From Pararhodobacter sp. CCB-MM2 (lineage in GTDB: Bacteria; Pseudomonadota; Alphaproteobacteria; Rhodobacterales; Rhodobacteraceae), in the NCBI RefSeq assembly GCF_001691415.1, contig NZ_LRRR01000013.1:46578-110577 (forward strand): a stretch of 64,000 nucleotides of DNA, read 5' to 3'. Position 1 is the stretch's first letter; each line of letters opens with the position of its first letter. The translations under genes were made by a program, and so were the position numbers. The notes beneath the pieces are model-generated. The model worked only from the letters and a program-made list of their open reading frames with translations. It searched no databases and was not told where the DNA came from. This document shows positions 50,859 through 60,012 of this stretch, piece by piece.

Positions 50859-52019
50859 TCACGCCGGCATGCGCTGCTCGACGATCTCGGCCCACCACGA
50901 ACAGCCTGCCGGGATCGCGTTGTCGTCGAAATCATAGGCCGGGTGGTGCACCATCGCCGTGTCGCCATTGCCGACGAGGATATAGGCGCCCGGCCGTTCC
51001 TCCAGCATATAGGCAAAGTCCTCGCCGCCCATGACCAGCGGCGCCTCGGCGCAGGAGCCCGAGACCTTCGTCGCCACCGACGCCGCGAAATCGGTCTGGT
51101 CGGGCGCGTTGACCATGACCGGATAGCCCGGACGCCAATCGACCTCGACCTTGGCACCAAAGCCAGCAGCGACACCTTCGGCCAAAGCCTTCATCCGAAC
51201 CTCGGCCAGCTTTCGGGTGTCAGGGTCCATGGTGCGCACTGTGCCGCGCAGCTCTACATGCTGCGGGATCACGTTGAACGCCTGCGATTCCGTCTGGAAC
51301 GAGGTAACCGAGACCACGAGATTCTGCACCGGATCATGGTTGCGGCTGGCGATGGTCTGCAGCGCCGTCACCAGATGCGCGGCGACGACCGTGGTGTCGA
51401 CCGTCTCGTGAGGCTTCGCGGCATGACCGCCCTTGCCCTCGACCTTGATCACGAAGGTATCCGTCGCGGCGAAGAAGGCCCCCGGCCGGATGGCGAATTG
51501 ACCCGTCGGCAGGCCCGGCCAATTGTGCATGCCGTAAACCTCTTGGATGTTCCAGCGGTTCATCATGCCTTCGTCGCACATGACCTTGCCGCCGCCGCCT
51601 CCCTCTTCGGCGGGCTGGAAGATCACCACGACGGTGCCGTCGAAATTGCGCGTCTCGGCCAGATACTTGGCGGCACCCAGCAGCATCGCGGTATGGCCGT
51701 CATGGCCGCAGGCATGCATCTTGCCCGGCGTTTTCGAGGCATGCTCGACGCCCGAGGCCTCGAAGATCGGCAGCGCGTCCATATCGGCGCGCAGCCCCAC
51801 CACCTTGCCCGAGCCGGTGGCGCGGCCCTTGATCACGCCCACGACGCCGGTACGGCCGATGCCCTCGACCACCTCGTCGCAGCCGAATTCGCGCAGCTTC
51901 TCGGCGACGATGCCGGCGGTACGATGGGTGTCGAACAGAAGTTCAGGGTTCTCATGGAAGTCGCGCCGCCACGCGGTGATCTCGGGCAGCAATTCGGCGA
52001 AACGGTTCTTGACCGGCAT
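50859..52019 (-). CDS. M20-family amidohydrolase (paralogue 1)
   Basis: A 386-residue zinc-dependent hydrolase of the HipO/aminoacylase (M20D) group, which cleaves N-acyl amino acids or dipeptide-like amides. ADMDALPI, HACGHDGHTA, PAEEGGGGGK and MGGEDFAYML hold the metal ligands and catalytic Glu. ATG 52019 gives MPVKNRFAELLPEITAWR; the open frame upstream belongs to the end of the next gene's strand and is ignored. Third of a tandem triplet in transcription order. Confidence 0.88.
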   Translation of the reverse strand: MPVKNRFAELLPEITAWRRDFHENPELLFDTHRTAGIVAEKLREFGCDEVVEGIGRTGVVGVIKGRATGSGKVVGLRADMDALPIFEASGVEHASKTPGKMHACGHDGHTAMLLGAAKYLAETRNFDGTVVVIFQPAEEGGGGGKVMCDEGMMNRWNIQEVYGMHNWPGLPTGQFAIRPGAFFAATDTFVIKVEGKGGHAAKPHETVDTTVVAAHLVTALQTIASRNHDPVQNLVVSVTSFQTESQAFNVIPQHVELRGTVRTMDPDTRKLAEVRMKALAEGVAAGFGAKVEVDWRPGYPVMVNAPDQTDFAASVATKVSGSCAEAPLVMGGEDFAYMLEERPGAYILVGNGDTAMVHHPAYDFDDNAIPAGCSWWAEIVEQRMPA

Positions 52020-52050
52020 TGTCTTCTCTCTCTGTCTCAGGCGGCGGCGC

Positions 52051-53220
52051 TCAGGCCGAAATCGGCATGCGCTGCTCGGCCAGGGTGGCGAACCAGCTGC
52101 AACCGGCCGGGATCGCCTCGTCGTTGAACTCGTAATGCGGGTGGTGCAGATCAGCGGAATCGCCGTTGCCCAGAAGGATGAAGGCGCCCGGACGGACGGC
52201 CAGCATTTCCGAGAAATCCTCGCCGCCCATCGACGGCGTGACATCGGTGTTAACGCTGCCCGCGACGGCCTCGGCGGCCTTGATCGCATGGCCGGTCTCG
52301 GCGGGCGCGTTGATCGTCGGCAGCACGCCGTCGCCATAGGTGAACTCGATCGTCGCGCCGTAAGCCGCCGCGGTCGCTTCGGCCACCGCCTTGATGCGGT
52401 CGCGCACCAGCTCCTTTGTCGGCACATGGAAGGTGCGCACGGTGCCAGTCAGTTTGGCCGAGGCCGGGATCACGTTATGCGCCATCGTATCCGTGGCAAA
52501 GCCCGTCAGCGAGACGACCGCCGGCTGCAGCGGGTCCACATTGCGCGAGACGATCTGTTGCAGCGCCATCACCACCGCCGAAGCCGCGAGGGTCGAATCG
52601 AAGCAGACATGCGGCTGCGCGCCGTGGCCACCCTTGCCCTTCACGATAATCTCGAAGAAATCCGCCGCGGCCAGCAGCGGGCCTTCCTTGATCTCGAAGG
52701 AGCCCACCGGCGTGCCGGGGTTATTGTGCAGACCGTAGATCTCCTGCACGCCGTAGCGGTCCATGACCCCCTCGGCCATCATCGCCTTGGCGCCGCCGCC
52801 GCCCTCTTCCGCCGGCTGGAAGATCAACACGACCTTGCCGTCGAAATTGCGCGTCTCGGTCAGATACTTGGCCGCGCCGAGTAGGATCGAGGTATGGCCG
52901 TCATGGCCGCAGGCATGCATCTTGCCGGGATGGGTCGAGGCATGCGGCAGGCCGGTCGCCTCGATGATCGGCAGCGCGTCCATATCGGCGCGGAAGCCGA
53001 TGACCTTGCCCGAGGCGCTTTCGCGGCCATGGATCACGGCGACGATGCCCGAGCGGCCGACGCCCTCCTCGATCTCGTCGACCCCGAAGTCGCGCAGCAG
53101 GGCTGCGACCTTGGCAGTGGTCTTGGGCAGGTCGAACTGCAGCTCGGGATGGGCGTGGAAATCCTGACGCCAGGCGGCGATCTCGGGGAGAAGTTCAGCG
53201 AAACGGTTCTTGATCGGCAT
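52051..53220 (-). CDS. M20-family amidohydrolase (paralogue 2)
   Basis: A 389-residue paralogue with the same motifs (RADMDALPI, MHACGHDGHTSILLG, PAEEGGGGAK, MGGEDFSEML). ATG 53220 gives MPIKNRFAELLPEIAAWR, nearly identical to the start of paralogue 1. It lies 5 nt after paralogue 3 and 31 nt before paralogue 1. It differs most in the dimerisation/substrate region (DFFEIIVKGKGGHGAQPH), so substrate use may have diverged. Confidence 0.88.
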   Translation of the reverse strand: MPIKNRFAELLPEIAAWRQDFHAHPELQFDLPKTTAKVAALLRDFGVDEIEEGVGRSGIVAVIHGRESASGKVIGFRADMDALPIIEATGLPHASTHPGKMHACGHDGHTSILLGAAKYLTETRNFDGKVVLIFQPAEEGGGGAKAMMAEGVMDRYGVQEIYGLHNNPGTPVGSFEIKEGPLLAAADFFEIIVKGKGGHGAQPHVCFDSTLAASAVVMALQQIVSRNVDPLQPAVVSLTGFATDTMAHNVIPASAKLTGTVRTFHVPTKELVRDRIKAVAEATAAAYGATIEFTYGDGVLPTINAPAETGHAIKAAEAVAGSVNTDVTPSMGGEDFSEMLAVRPGAFILLGNGDSADLHHPHYEFNDEAIPAGCSWFATLAEQRMPISA

Positions 53221-53225
53221 CTGTC

Positions 53226-54398
53226 TTACTCCAGCGGCATGCGGCGTTCGGCGAGGGTGACGAACCAGCTGCACCCGACCGGGATGGCGTCGTCGTCGAA
53301 ACGATAGGCGGGGTGGTGGCACATCGGCGTGTCGCCATTCCCGAGGAAGATATAGGCGCCGGGACGGGCCTCGAGCATGAAGGCGAAGTCCTCGGCGGGC
53401 ATCACCGGCTTGGTGTCGCGCTCGACATTGGCCTCGCCCACGACCTCGGCCGCGCAATCGGCGGCGAACTTGGCCTGCTCGGGGTGGTTCATCGTCACCG
53501 GGTAGCCCCAGCGGTAATCGACCTCGGCCGAGGCGCCATAGGCGGTGGCGGTCGCCGGGGCCAAGGCCATGATGCGCTCATGCGCCAGTTTGCGCAACTC
53601 GGGGTCCAAAGTGCGGACCGTGCCCTTCAGCGTGACCTCATGCGCGATCACGTTCGAGACCACCGAATCGGTGTGGAAGCTGCCAACCGTGACCACGACC
53701 GAGCCCAAGGGGTCGATGTTGCGCGCGACGATGGATTGCAAGCCGATGACGATATGGCTGGCCACGAGGGTCGTGTCGATTGCGGCATGGGGCATCGCGG
53801 CATGGCCGCCGCGCCCGGTCACCTTGATCTCGAATTCATCGGCCGAGGCGAGCAGCGCCCCCTCGCGGATCGCGAATTTGCCGACCGGCTCGCCGGGCAT
53901 GTTGTGCAGGCCGTAGATCTCCTGCACGCCCCAGCGGTCCATCAGCCCGTCATCGACCATCGCCTTGCCACCGGCCCCGCCCTCTTCGGCGGGCTGGAAG
54001 GCCAGCACCACGGTGCCGTCGAAATTCCGCGTCTCGGCCAGATACTTGGCGGCACCCAGCAGGATCGCAGTATGGCCGTCATGGCCGCAGGCATGCATCT
54101 TGCCCGGCGTCTTCGAACTGTAATCGAGCCCCGTCGCCTCGGTGATCGGCAGCGCGTCCATATCGGCGCGAAAACCAATGACCTTGCCCGAGCCACGCTT
54201 GCGCCCGTGGATCACGCCGACGACACCGGTCTGGCCGATCCCCGGCACCACCTCGTCGCAGCCGAACTCCTTCAGCTTGCCCTCGACCACGCCGGCGGTG
54301 CGCGGCAGGTCGTACATCAGCTCGGGGTGTTCGTGCAGGTCATGCCGCCAGGCGGTGATCTCGGGATGCATCTCGGCAAGACGGTTGCGGACGGGCAT
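53226..54398 (-). CDS. M20-family amidohydrolase (paralogue 3)
   Basis: A 390-residue paralogue and first gene of the triplet. Motifs are ADMDALPI, HACGHDGHTAILLG, PAEEGGAGGK and MPAEDFAFML (Gly-Gly-Glu-Asp changed to Pro-Ala-Glu-Asp, with the ligand Glu kept). AAGGAG precedes ATG 54398; an upstream ATG at 54422 is inside the operator palindrome and is less likely. Confidence 0.88.
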   Translation of the reverse strand: MPVRNRLAEMHPEITAWRHDLHEHPELMYDLPRTAGVVEGKLKEFGCDEVVPGIGQTGVVGVIHGRKRGSGKVIGFRADMDALPITEATGLDYSSKTPGKMHACGHDGHTAILLGAAKYLAETRNFDGTVVLAFQPAEEGGAGGKAMVDDGLMDRWGVQEIYGLHNMPGEPVGKFAIREGALLASADEFEIKVTGRGGHAAMPHAAIDTTLVASHIVIGLQSIVARNIDPLGSVVVTVGSFHTDSVVSNVIAHEVTLKGTVRTLDPELRKLAHERIMALAPATATAYGASAEVDYRWGYPVTMNHPEQAKFAADCAAEVVGEANVERDTKPVMPAEDFAFMLEARPGAYIFLGNGDTPMCHHPAYRFDDDAIPVGCSWFVTLAERRMPLE

Positions 54399-54416
54399 GG
54401 CGACTCCTTGGATTTT

Positions 54417-54430
54417 CTTCACATGTGAAG
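54417..54430. promoter_or_regulatory. 14-bp perfect palindrome CTTCACATGTGAAG, putative operator
   Basis: Located 18 nt before the start of the first M20 gene, so it would overlap the transcript leader or promoter. A repressor bound here would switch the three-gene operon. No regulator gene is adjacent. Confidence 0.55.
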
Positions 54431-54462
54431 GTGGCGCGGATTTTTCCGCCGGGCAAGAGGGC

Positions 54463-55812
54463 TCAGAGAGCCGGCCCCGGCTTCAGCGTGCTGCCGTCGC
54501 TGAAGCGCGAGAAGCGGAAACGCTTGAGGTCATGGCGCGGGTCTTCGCCGGTCACGAGGTCGGCCAGCACCCGCCCGACGGCGGGGCCGATACCGAAACC
54601 ATGGCCCGACAGGCCGGTGCCGACCACAAGGCCGGGCAGCGCGGCAATGCGGTCGATGACAGGCACGACATCCGGCAAGCTGTCGATCATCCCGCCCCAG
54701 CGGGCGCGGACACCCGGCTTGCCGATCTTGGGGAAGACTTGGGCGAAATCGTCGAGGGCCTTGTTCAGCGCGGCGGCGTCTGGCGTCGGGTTCAGAACGC
54801 GCATCGCCTCGAACGGGGTGGCTTCCTCGGGCGACCAGCTGCGCGGGGTGCGCCAGCTGTCGGGCCAGTTGCGCGGCGACCACGGCTTGAACGTTGTGCT
54901 GCGATAATTCTCCCGCGCCTGATGCCAGAACGGGCGCAGGTGGCGGAAGGCATCGGGCCCGATGAACATCGTATGGGCCGAGGACGCCGCCAGCGTCACC
55001 CCGCCATCCGCCCGGCGGCGGAAGCCGATGCGGCCATCGGCGGCGGCACTGTCGAAGGCGGTGTCCAACGGATCGGTCGCGCAGACCGACGACAGGATCG
55101 ACAGCTGCGGCAAAGTCAGCCCATGCGCGCGCAGAAACAACGAGGACCACGCACCGCCCGCCAGCACCACGGCATCGGCGCGGATCGGCCCGATCTCGGT
55201 CGAAACGCCGACCAGACGCCCGCCCTGAATATCCAGCCCCCGCACGGCGCAATGCTCGCAAATCGTCACGCCCGCCTGCGCCAGCGCACGGGTGATCATC
55301 GGCACGGCGACCCAGGGCTCTGCCCGCGCATCCGAGGCGGTGTGCAGCGCACCTTTCCAACGGTCCGCAGCCGCGCCCTTGATCAGCTTTCCCGTCTCGG
55401 CGGCCGAGACCATCCTGGTGTCCAGCTCATACTCTCGGGCATGGGCCATCCAGGCCTCGAAATCTTCGAGATCCTTGTCGGTATCGGCCAGATAGGTGAC
55501 ACCGCTGCGCTTGAACCCGAGGTCGCGCCCCAGCCGTTCCGACCAGCGCTCCCACAATTGGCGGGCTTCCAGCATCAGCGGGATCTCGGCCGGGTCCCGG
55601 CCCTGCACGCGGATCCAACCCCAGTTGCGGCCCGATTGCTCGGCCCCGACCCGGCCCTTTTCGCACAGCACGACTTGCAGGCCCTTGCCGGCCAGCTCCC
55701 ACGCCGCACTGATCCCGGCAATGCCGCCCCCGATCACCACCACATCCGCCGCCTCGGGCACATAGCCCAGATATTCCGGCGTGGCATTGGCGGTGAAGGG
55801 GAAGGCGTTCAT
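54463..55812 (-). CDS. FAD-dependent amine/amino-acid oxidoreductase (DAO family)
   Basis: A 449-residue flavoprotein with the N-terminal dinucleotide fold VVVIGGGIAGISAAWELAGKG, GRNWGWIRVQGRDP near residue 60 and the C-terminal ALPGLVVGTGLSGHGFGIGPAVGRVLADL. It resembles DadA/PuuB-type enzymes that oxidise D-amino acids, N-methyl amino acids or gamma-glutamyl amines. It overlaps the GATase gene by 4 nt. Confidence 0.85.
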   Translation of the reverse strand: MNAFPFTANATPEYLGYVPEAADVVVIGGGIAGISAAWELAGKGLQVVLCEKGRVGAEQSGRNWGWIRVQGRDPAEIPLMLEARQLWERWSERLGRDLGFKRSGVTYLADTDKDLEDFEAWMAHAREYELDTRMVSAAETGKLIKGAAADRWKGALHTASDARAEPWVAVPMITRALAQAGVTICEHCAVRGLDIQGGRLVGVSTEIGPIRADAVVLAGGAWSSLFLRAHGLTLPQLSILSSVCATDPLDTAFDSAAADGRIGFRRRADGGVTLAASSAHTMFIGPDAFRHLRPFWHQARENYRSTTFKPWSPRNWPDSWRTPRSWSPEEATPFEAMRVLNPTPDAAALNKALDDFAQVFPKIGKPGVRARWGGMIDSLPDVVPVIDRIAALPGLVVGTGLSGHGFGIGPAVGRVLADLVTGEDPRHDLKRFRFSRFSDGSTLKPGPAL

Positions 55813-56498
55813 GCGAAGAACTCCGTCAGGAAGGCGTTGAACCAGCGGTCGATGCGGGCGTCCTGCTCGGCCAGATGGCGATCCTGCTCATCGCGGGTCT
55901 GGCTGCCGGGACGGCCATAGGGCGCACCGTCGAGGTCCTGCCAAAAGCGCATGATCTCGGGCGTGACCTCGGGGTGGAACTGGAACCCGTAGGCCGAGCC
56001 AAGCCGGAACGCCTGAGTCGGGAACAGCTCGCTATGGGCCAGAAGCTCGGCGCCCTCCGGCAGCGCGGCGTAATGCCAATGCCATTGCGGCATCCGCGCC
56101 GGGCCATCGGGCAGGAAATCATGTCCGGCCTCGGTCGGGGTCACGTCGTAATAGCCGAATTCATAGGCAGAATCGGAACGCGTCGTGACCTCGGCCCCAT
56201 GGGCATAGGCGATGCATTGGGCGCCCAGACACAGGCCCAGCACCGGGATATCCGCCGCGACGAGACGCCGGGTAAAGGCGTGCTCGTCGGCAAGATAGGG
56301 GTAGAGGTCGGTCTGGTAGATCTCCTGCGCGCCGCCGTAGATCACCACCGCCGCGATATCGTCGAAGCTCTCGGGCAAGGCGTCACCGTTGCAGGGCGCG
56401 ATCTCGTCATAGGCGCGGCCCTGCGCTTGCAGGAAAAGCCGCACCCGGTCCGGGAACGGCGCGTCGTAGCCATGGCCGATCAGCAGAACACGGCTCAA
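55809..56498 (-). CDS. Class I glutamine amidotransferase-like protein
   Basis: A 229-residue GATase-1 fold protein resembling GuaA's amidotransferase domain. The nucleophile elbow is LGLCLGAQ and the catalytic pair FHPE is in FQFHPEVTPE. Encoded between the FAD enzyme and ArgE with 4-nt overlaps on both sides. It could hydrolyse a gamma-glutamyl compound, as PuuD does in putrescine use, but the sequence does not settle this. Confidence 0.82.
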   Translation of the reverse strand: MSRVLLIGHGYDAPFPDRVRLFLQAQGRAYDEIAPCNGDALPESFDDIAAVVIYGGAQEIYQTDLYPYLADEHAFTRRLVAADIPVLGLCLGAQCIAYAHGAEVTTRSDSAYEFGYYDVTPTEAGHDFLPDGPARMPQWHWHYAALPEGAELLAHSELFPTQAFRLGSAYGFQFHPEVTPEIMRFWQDLDGAPYGRPGSQTRDEQDRHLAEQDARIDRWFNAFLTEFFA

Positions 56499-57670
56499 CG
56501 GCAGAGATCCTCGATGAGCTTGTCCATGAAGACCTCGCCCGCCGCGAATTGCTCCAGCGTCAGGTATTCGTCCGGCTGGTGCGCCTGCGCGATATCGCCC
56601 GGTCCGCAGACCACGGCGGAATAGCCACGGACCTGGAACTGCCCGCCCTCGGTGCCGTAGCTGACGACGTGCTCGCCGTTGTCCCCGGTCAGGCGACGGG
56701 CCAGCGTTTCGGCCGGGCCACCCATCTCAGGCGCCAGCGGCGGCACGCCGAAGGTGCTGTCGAGCTCGATATAGGCCTCGGGGCGGATCGCCTTCATGCC
56801 GATTTCCACCTCGCGGGCGGCCGCGACGATCTTGTCGCCCCAGCCGGTATCGCCCGGCACCTGACGGGCCGAGATCAGGAACTCGCAATCCTTGGCGGTG
56901 ATGTTATGCGCGGTCCCCCCCGAGATCACGCCGACATGCAGCGTCGAGAACGGCGGATCGAACGGCGCGGCCAGCGGATTGGGCGGGGCCGAGGCGGCGT
57001 TGGCCGCGTTCATGTCGTTGCACCATTGGATGAGGCGCGCGCCCTCCATCACGGCACTGACGCCGTAGGGCTGCAGCGAGGAATGCACCTCGAAGCCGTG
57101 GACATGGACCTTCACGCCCACCCCGCCCTTGTGGCCGGTCACGACCTTCATCATCGAGGGCTCGCCCACGATCACCGATTCCGCTCGCGGCAGGTCCGAG
57201 GCGATCATCGCCTCGACCAGATCGACGACGGCCATGCAGCCGACTTCCTCGTCGAAGGAAAGGGCCAGCTGCAGCGGCTTGGCCAGCGGCGCCTTGGCCG
57301 CCTTGACCAGCGCCCAGATCGCCAGCGCGTCGAAGCCCTTCATGTCGCAGGCGCCCCGGCCGTAGAGCTTGCCGTCCTTCTCGACCAGCGTGAACGGGTC
57401 CGAGGTCCAGGCCTGCCCGTCCACCGGCACCACATCCGTGTGGCCCGAGAGAATCACGCCGCCCGGCGCGTCGGGGCCAACCTGCGCATAGAGATGCGCC
57501 TTGGTCCCGCAGGGCGACATCACCCGGTGGCTGGGGATGCCCTGAGCGGTCAGATAGCCCTCCACCCAGTCGACCAGCGGCAGGTTGGTGTCGCGGCTGA
57601 CCGTCGGAAAAGCCACGAGGGTTTCAAGAATCTGGCGCGGGTTCAGCACTGCGCCGTCGGGGTTCGTCAT
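56495..57670 (-). CDS. argE: Acetylornithine deacetylase-type M20 hydrolase
   Basis: A 391-residue M20A enzyme: VILSGHTDVVPVDGQAW, YGRGACDMKGF, SFDEEVGCMA and the terminal domain after GTAHNI. The family deacetylates N-acetylornithine to ornithine, or acts on related N-acyl amino acids. It begins at ATG 57670 and opens an operon with the GATase and FAD genes, suggesting a catabolic rather than arginine-synthetic role. Confidence 0.83.
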   Translation of the reverse strand: MTNPDGAVLNPRQILETLVAFPTVSRDTNLPLVDWVEGYLTAQGIPSHRVMSPCGTKAHLYAQVGPDAPGGVILSGHTDVVPVDGQAWTSDPFTLVEKDGKLYGRGACDMKGFDALAIWALVKAAKAPLAKPLQLALSFDEEVGCMAVVDLVEAMIASDLPRAESVIVGEPSMMKVVTGHKGGVGVKVHVHGFEVHSSLQPYGVSAVMEGARLIQWCNDMNAANAASAPPNPLAAPFDPPFSTLHVGVISGGTAHNITAKDCEFLISARQVPGDTGWGDKIVAAAREVEIGMKAIRPEAYIELDSTFGVPPLAPEMGGPAETLARRLTGDNGEHVVSYGTEGGQFQVRGYSAVVCGPGDIAQAHQPDEYLTLEQFAAGEVFMDKLIEDLCR

Positions 57671-57939
57671 GGAGGTTCTCCGCCTGCTACCCGGCGCATC
57701 CTCGCCGTGGCCGAATACAGAGGTCAAGCCCAAGAAAGCTGCAATGGGCTGGCACCCGCTATGCAGAATCAGGGGGTTCGGTTCTGATTTTGCTCAATCT
57801 GTGGGCAAGTGACGTCATTCCACAAGCGTATAACAGCACATATTCAGGCTTGCCCGATGATCCGAATATTGCCAAGCTCGACGAAACAAACGCCGAGTCA
57901 GAAACTGACCGGTAGATAAAAACTAACGGGGAGACGCGC

Positions 57940-58959
57940 ATGACAGAGGGCGCGAGTCCGGTTCTTGAGGTCAAGAACCTGAAGACGGTTTTCAGTACCC
58001 GATCGGGCGAAGTACACGCCGTGAATTCCGTCAGCTTTGACCTCAAGCCGGGTGAGCTGTTGGGCGTCGTGGGCGAATCCGGGTCCGGCAAATCGGTGAC
58101 GATGATGTCGCTGCTGGGCCTCCTGCCCTCGCCACCCGCCGAGGTGCGCGAAGGTCAGGTGTTGCTGGGCGACACGGACCTGCTGAAGATCGGCGAAGAC
58201 CGCCTGCGCGAAATTCGCGGCAAGGACATCGGGTTCGTCTTTCAGGATCCGATGACCTCGCTGAACCCTGTGTTCACCGTCGGCTTCCAGCTGACCGAGC
58301 CTCTGAAGAAGCACATGGGCCTGAAGAAGGCCGCCGCGCGGGACCGTGCGGTCGAGCTTCTGGAACTGGTCGGCATCCCCGATGCCCGCCGTCGCCTTGA
58401 CGATTATCCGCACCAGTTCTCGGGCGGGATGCGCCAGCGGGTGATGATCGCCATCGCCTTGGCCTGTGACCCGAAAGTGCTGATCGCGGACGAGCCGACG
58501 ACGGCCCTCGACGTGACCATTCAGGCGCAGATCCTGGAGCTGGTGAAAGAGCTTCGACAAAAGCTGGGCATGGCCATCATCTGGATCACCCATGATCTGG
58601 GCGTGATCGCCGGCATCGCCGACCGCGTGATGGTCATGTACGGCGGTCAGGTGGCCGAGCACGGCCCGGTGCGCGAAGTCTTCCGCAACCCGGCGCATCC
58701 CTATACCCGCGCGCTGCTGCAGACGATGCCGAAGATGCACGGCACCCGCGATGCCAAGCTGCGCGTGATCGAGGGCCAGCCGCCGATGCTGGGCCGTCAT
58801 CCGACCTCGTGCCCGTTCATGGCGCGCTGCGTCCATGCCTTTGACCGTTGCGCCGCCGAGAACCCGGCGCGCCGCGATATCGACCCCGGCCATGACGTGG
58901 CCTGCCATTGGGACCATCGCAGTGCCGATGCCGCCCTCGTCACGGAGACCCCGGCATGA
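57940..58959 (+). CDS. dppD: Dipeptide ABC transporter ATP-binding protein (DppD family)
   Basis: A 339-residue ATPase: Walker A GESGSGKS, signature FSGGMRQR, Walker [13 protein letters not shown] and the C-terminal [14 protein letters not shown] extension. GGGGAG precedes the ATG. First gene of the five-gene dpp operon, divergent from argE with a 269-nt AT-richer gap that must hold both promoters. Confidence 0.92.
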   Translation: MTEGASPVLEVKNLKTVFSTRSGEVHAVNSVSFDLKPGELLGVVGESGSGKSVTMMSLLGLLPSPPAEVREGQVLLGDTDLLKIGEDRLREIRGKDIGFVFQDPMTSLNPVFTVGFQLTEPLKKHMGLKKAAARDRAVELLELVGIPDARRRLDDYPHQFSGGMRQRVMIAIALACDPKVLIADEPTTALDVTIQAQILELVKELRQKLGMAIIWITHDLGVIAGIADRVMVMYGGQVAEHGPVREVFRNPAHPYTRALLQTMPKMHGTRDAKLRVIEGQPPMLGRHPTSCPFMARCVHAFDRCAAENPARRDIDPGHDVACHWDHRSADAALVTETPA

Positions 58960-59957
58960 GCGAGCAGAAACGCAAGCTGGTCGAGGTTCGCGACCTGAAG
59001 ATGCACTTTCCGATCTATGGCGGCGTTCTGCGCCGTCAGGTCGGGGCGGTGAAGGCCGTGGACGGCGTCTCGTTCGACATCTTCGAGGGCGAGACGCTGG
59101 GCGTGGTGGGCGAATCGGGCTGTGGCAAGTCGACCGCCGGTCGCGCCGTGCTGCGCCTCTACGAGGCCACCGCGGGCTCGATCCGCATCGACGGCGACGA
59201 CATCGCCACCCTCCCGCCGGAAACGTTGCGCCGCAAGCGTCCCAGCATGCAGATGGTGTTCCAGGACCCGCAGGCCTCGCTCAACCCGCGCATGACGGTG
59301 GCGGGCATCATCGGCGAGCCGCTGGACGAGCATACCAACTGGTCGCGCGCCAAGAAGCTGGAGCGGATCTACGAGCTGATGGACGCCGTGGGTCTCAACC
59401 GCGACTTCGCCAATCGCTATCCGCATGCCTTCTCGGGCGGTCAGCGGCAGCGGATCGGCATCGCCCGCGCGCTGGCGCTGAACCCCAAGTTCATCGTCTG
59501 TGACGAACCCATTGCCGCGCTGGACGTGTCGATCCAGGCGCAGGTGGTGAACCTGCTGGAAGAACTGCAGGACCAGTTCGGCCTGACCTATCTGTTCATC
59601 TCGCACGACCTGTCGATGGTGCGTCACATCGCCGATCGCGTGGCGGTGATGTATCTGGGCAAGATCGTCGAGCTGGCGCCGGTGTCGCGCCTCTACGACG
59701 CCCCCCTGCACCCCTATACCGAGGCCCTGCTCTCGGCCGTGCCCGAGCCCGATCCCTCGCTCGAGGCGCGCAAGGACCGGATCGTGCTGAAGGGCGATGT
59801 GCCCTCGCCCGCGAACCCGCCCAAGGGCTGCAACTTCTGCACGCGCTGCCCGAAGGTCATGGACCTCTGCAAGGATGTGGAGCCCGAGACCATCGAAGCG
59901 GCGCCCGGCCATTACGTGGCCTGCCACCTGGTGACGAAACCCCAGACCGCCGGCTGA
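58956..59957 (+). CDS. dppF: Dipeptide ABC transporter ATP-binding protein (DppF family)
   Basis: A 333-residue ATPase: Walker A GESGCGKS, signature FSGGQRQR, Walker [13 protein letters not shown] and the C-terminal [14 protein letters not shown] extension. ATG 58956 overlaps the dppD stop. It pairs with DppD to energise the importer. Confidence 0.92.
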   Translation: MSEQKRKLVEVRDLKMHFPIYGGVLRRQVGAVKAVDGVSFDIFEGETLGVVGESGCGKSTAGRAVLRLYEATAGSIRIDGDDIATLPPETLRRKRPSMQMVFQDPQASLNPRMTVAGIIGEPLDEHTNWSRAKKLERIYELMDAVGLNRDFANRYPHAFSGGQRQRIGIARALALNPKFIVCDEPIAALDVSIQAQVVNLLEELQDQFGLTYLFISHDLSMVRHIADRVAVMYLGKIVELAPVSRLYDAPLHPYTEALLSAVPEPDPSLEARKDRIVLKGDVPSPANPPKGCNFCTRCPKVMDLCKDVEPETIEAAPGHYVACHLVTKPQTAG

Positions 59958-60012
59958 ACCGGCGGCATGTGAGGTCGAGCACAATATGACAAACCCAACA
60001 AGGAGAGGTTTA

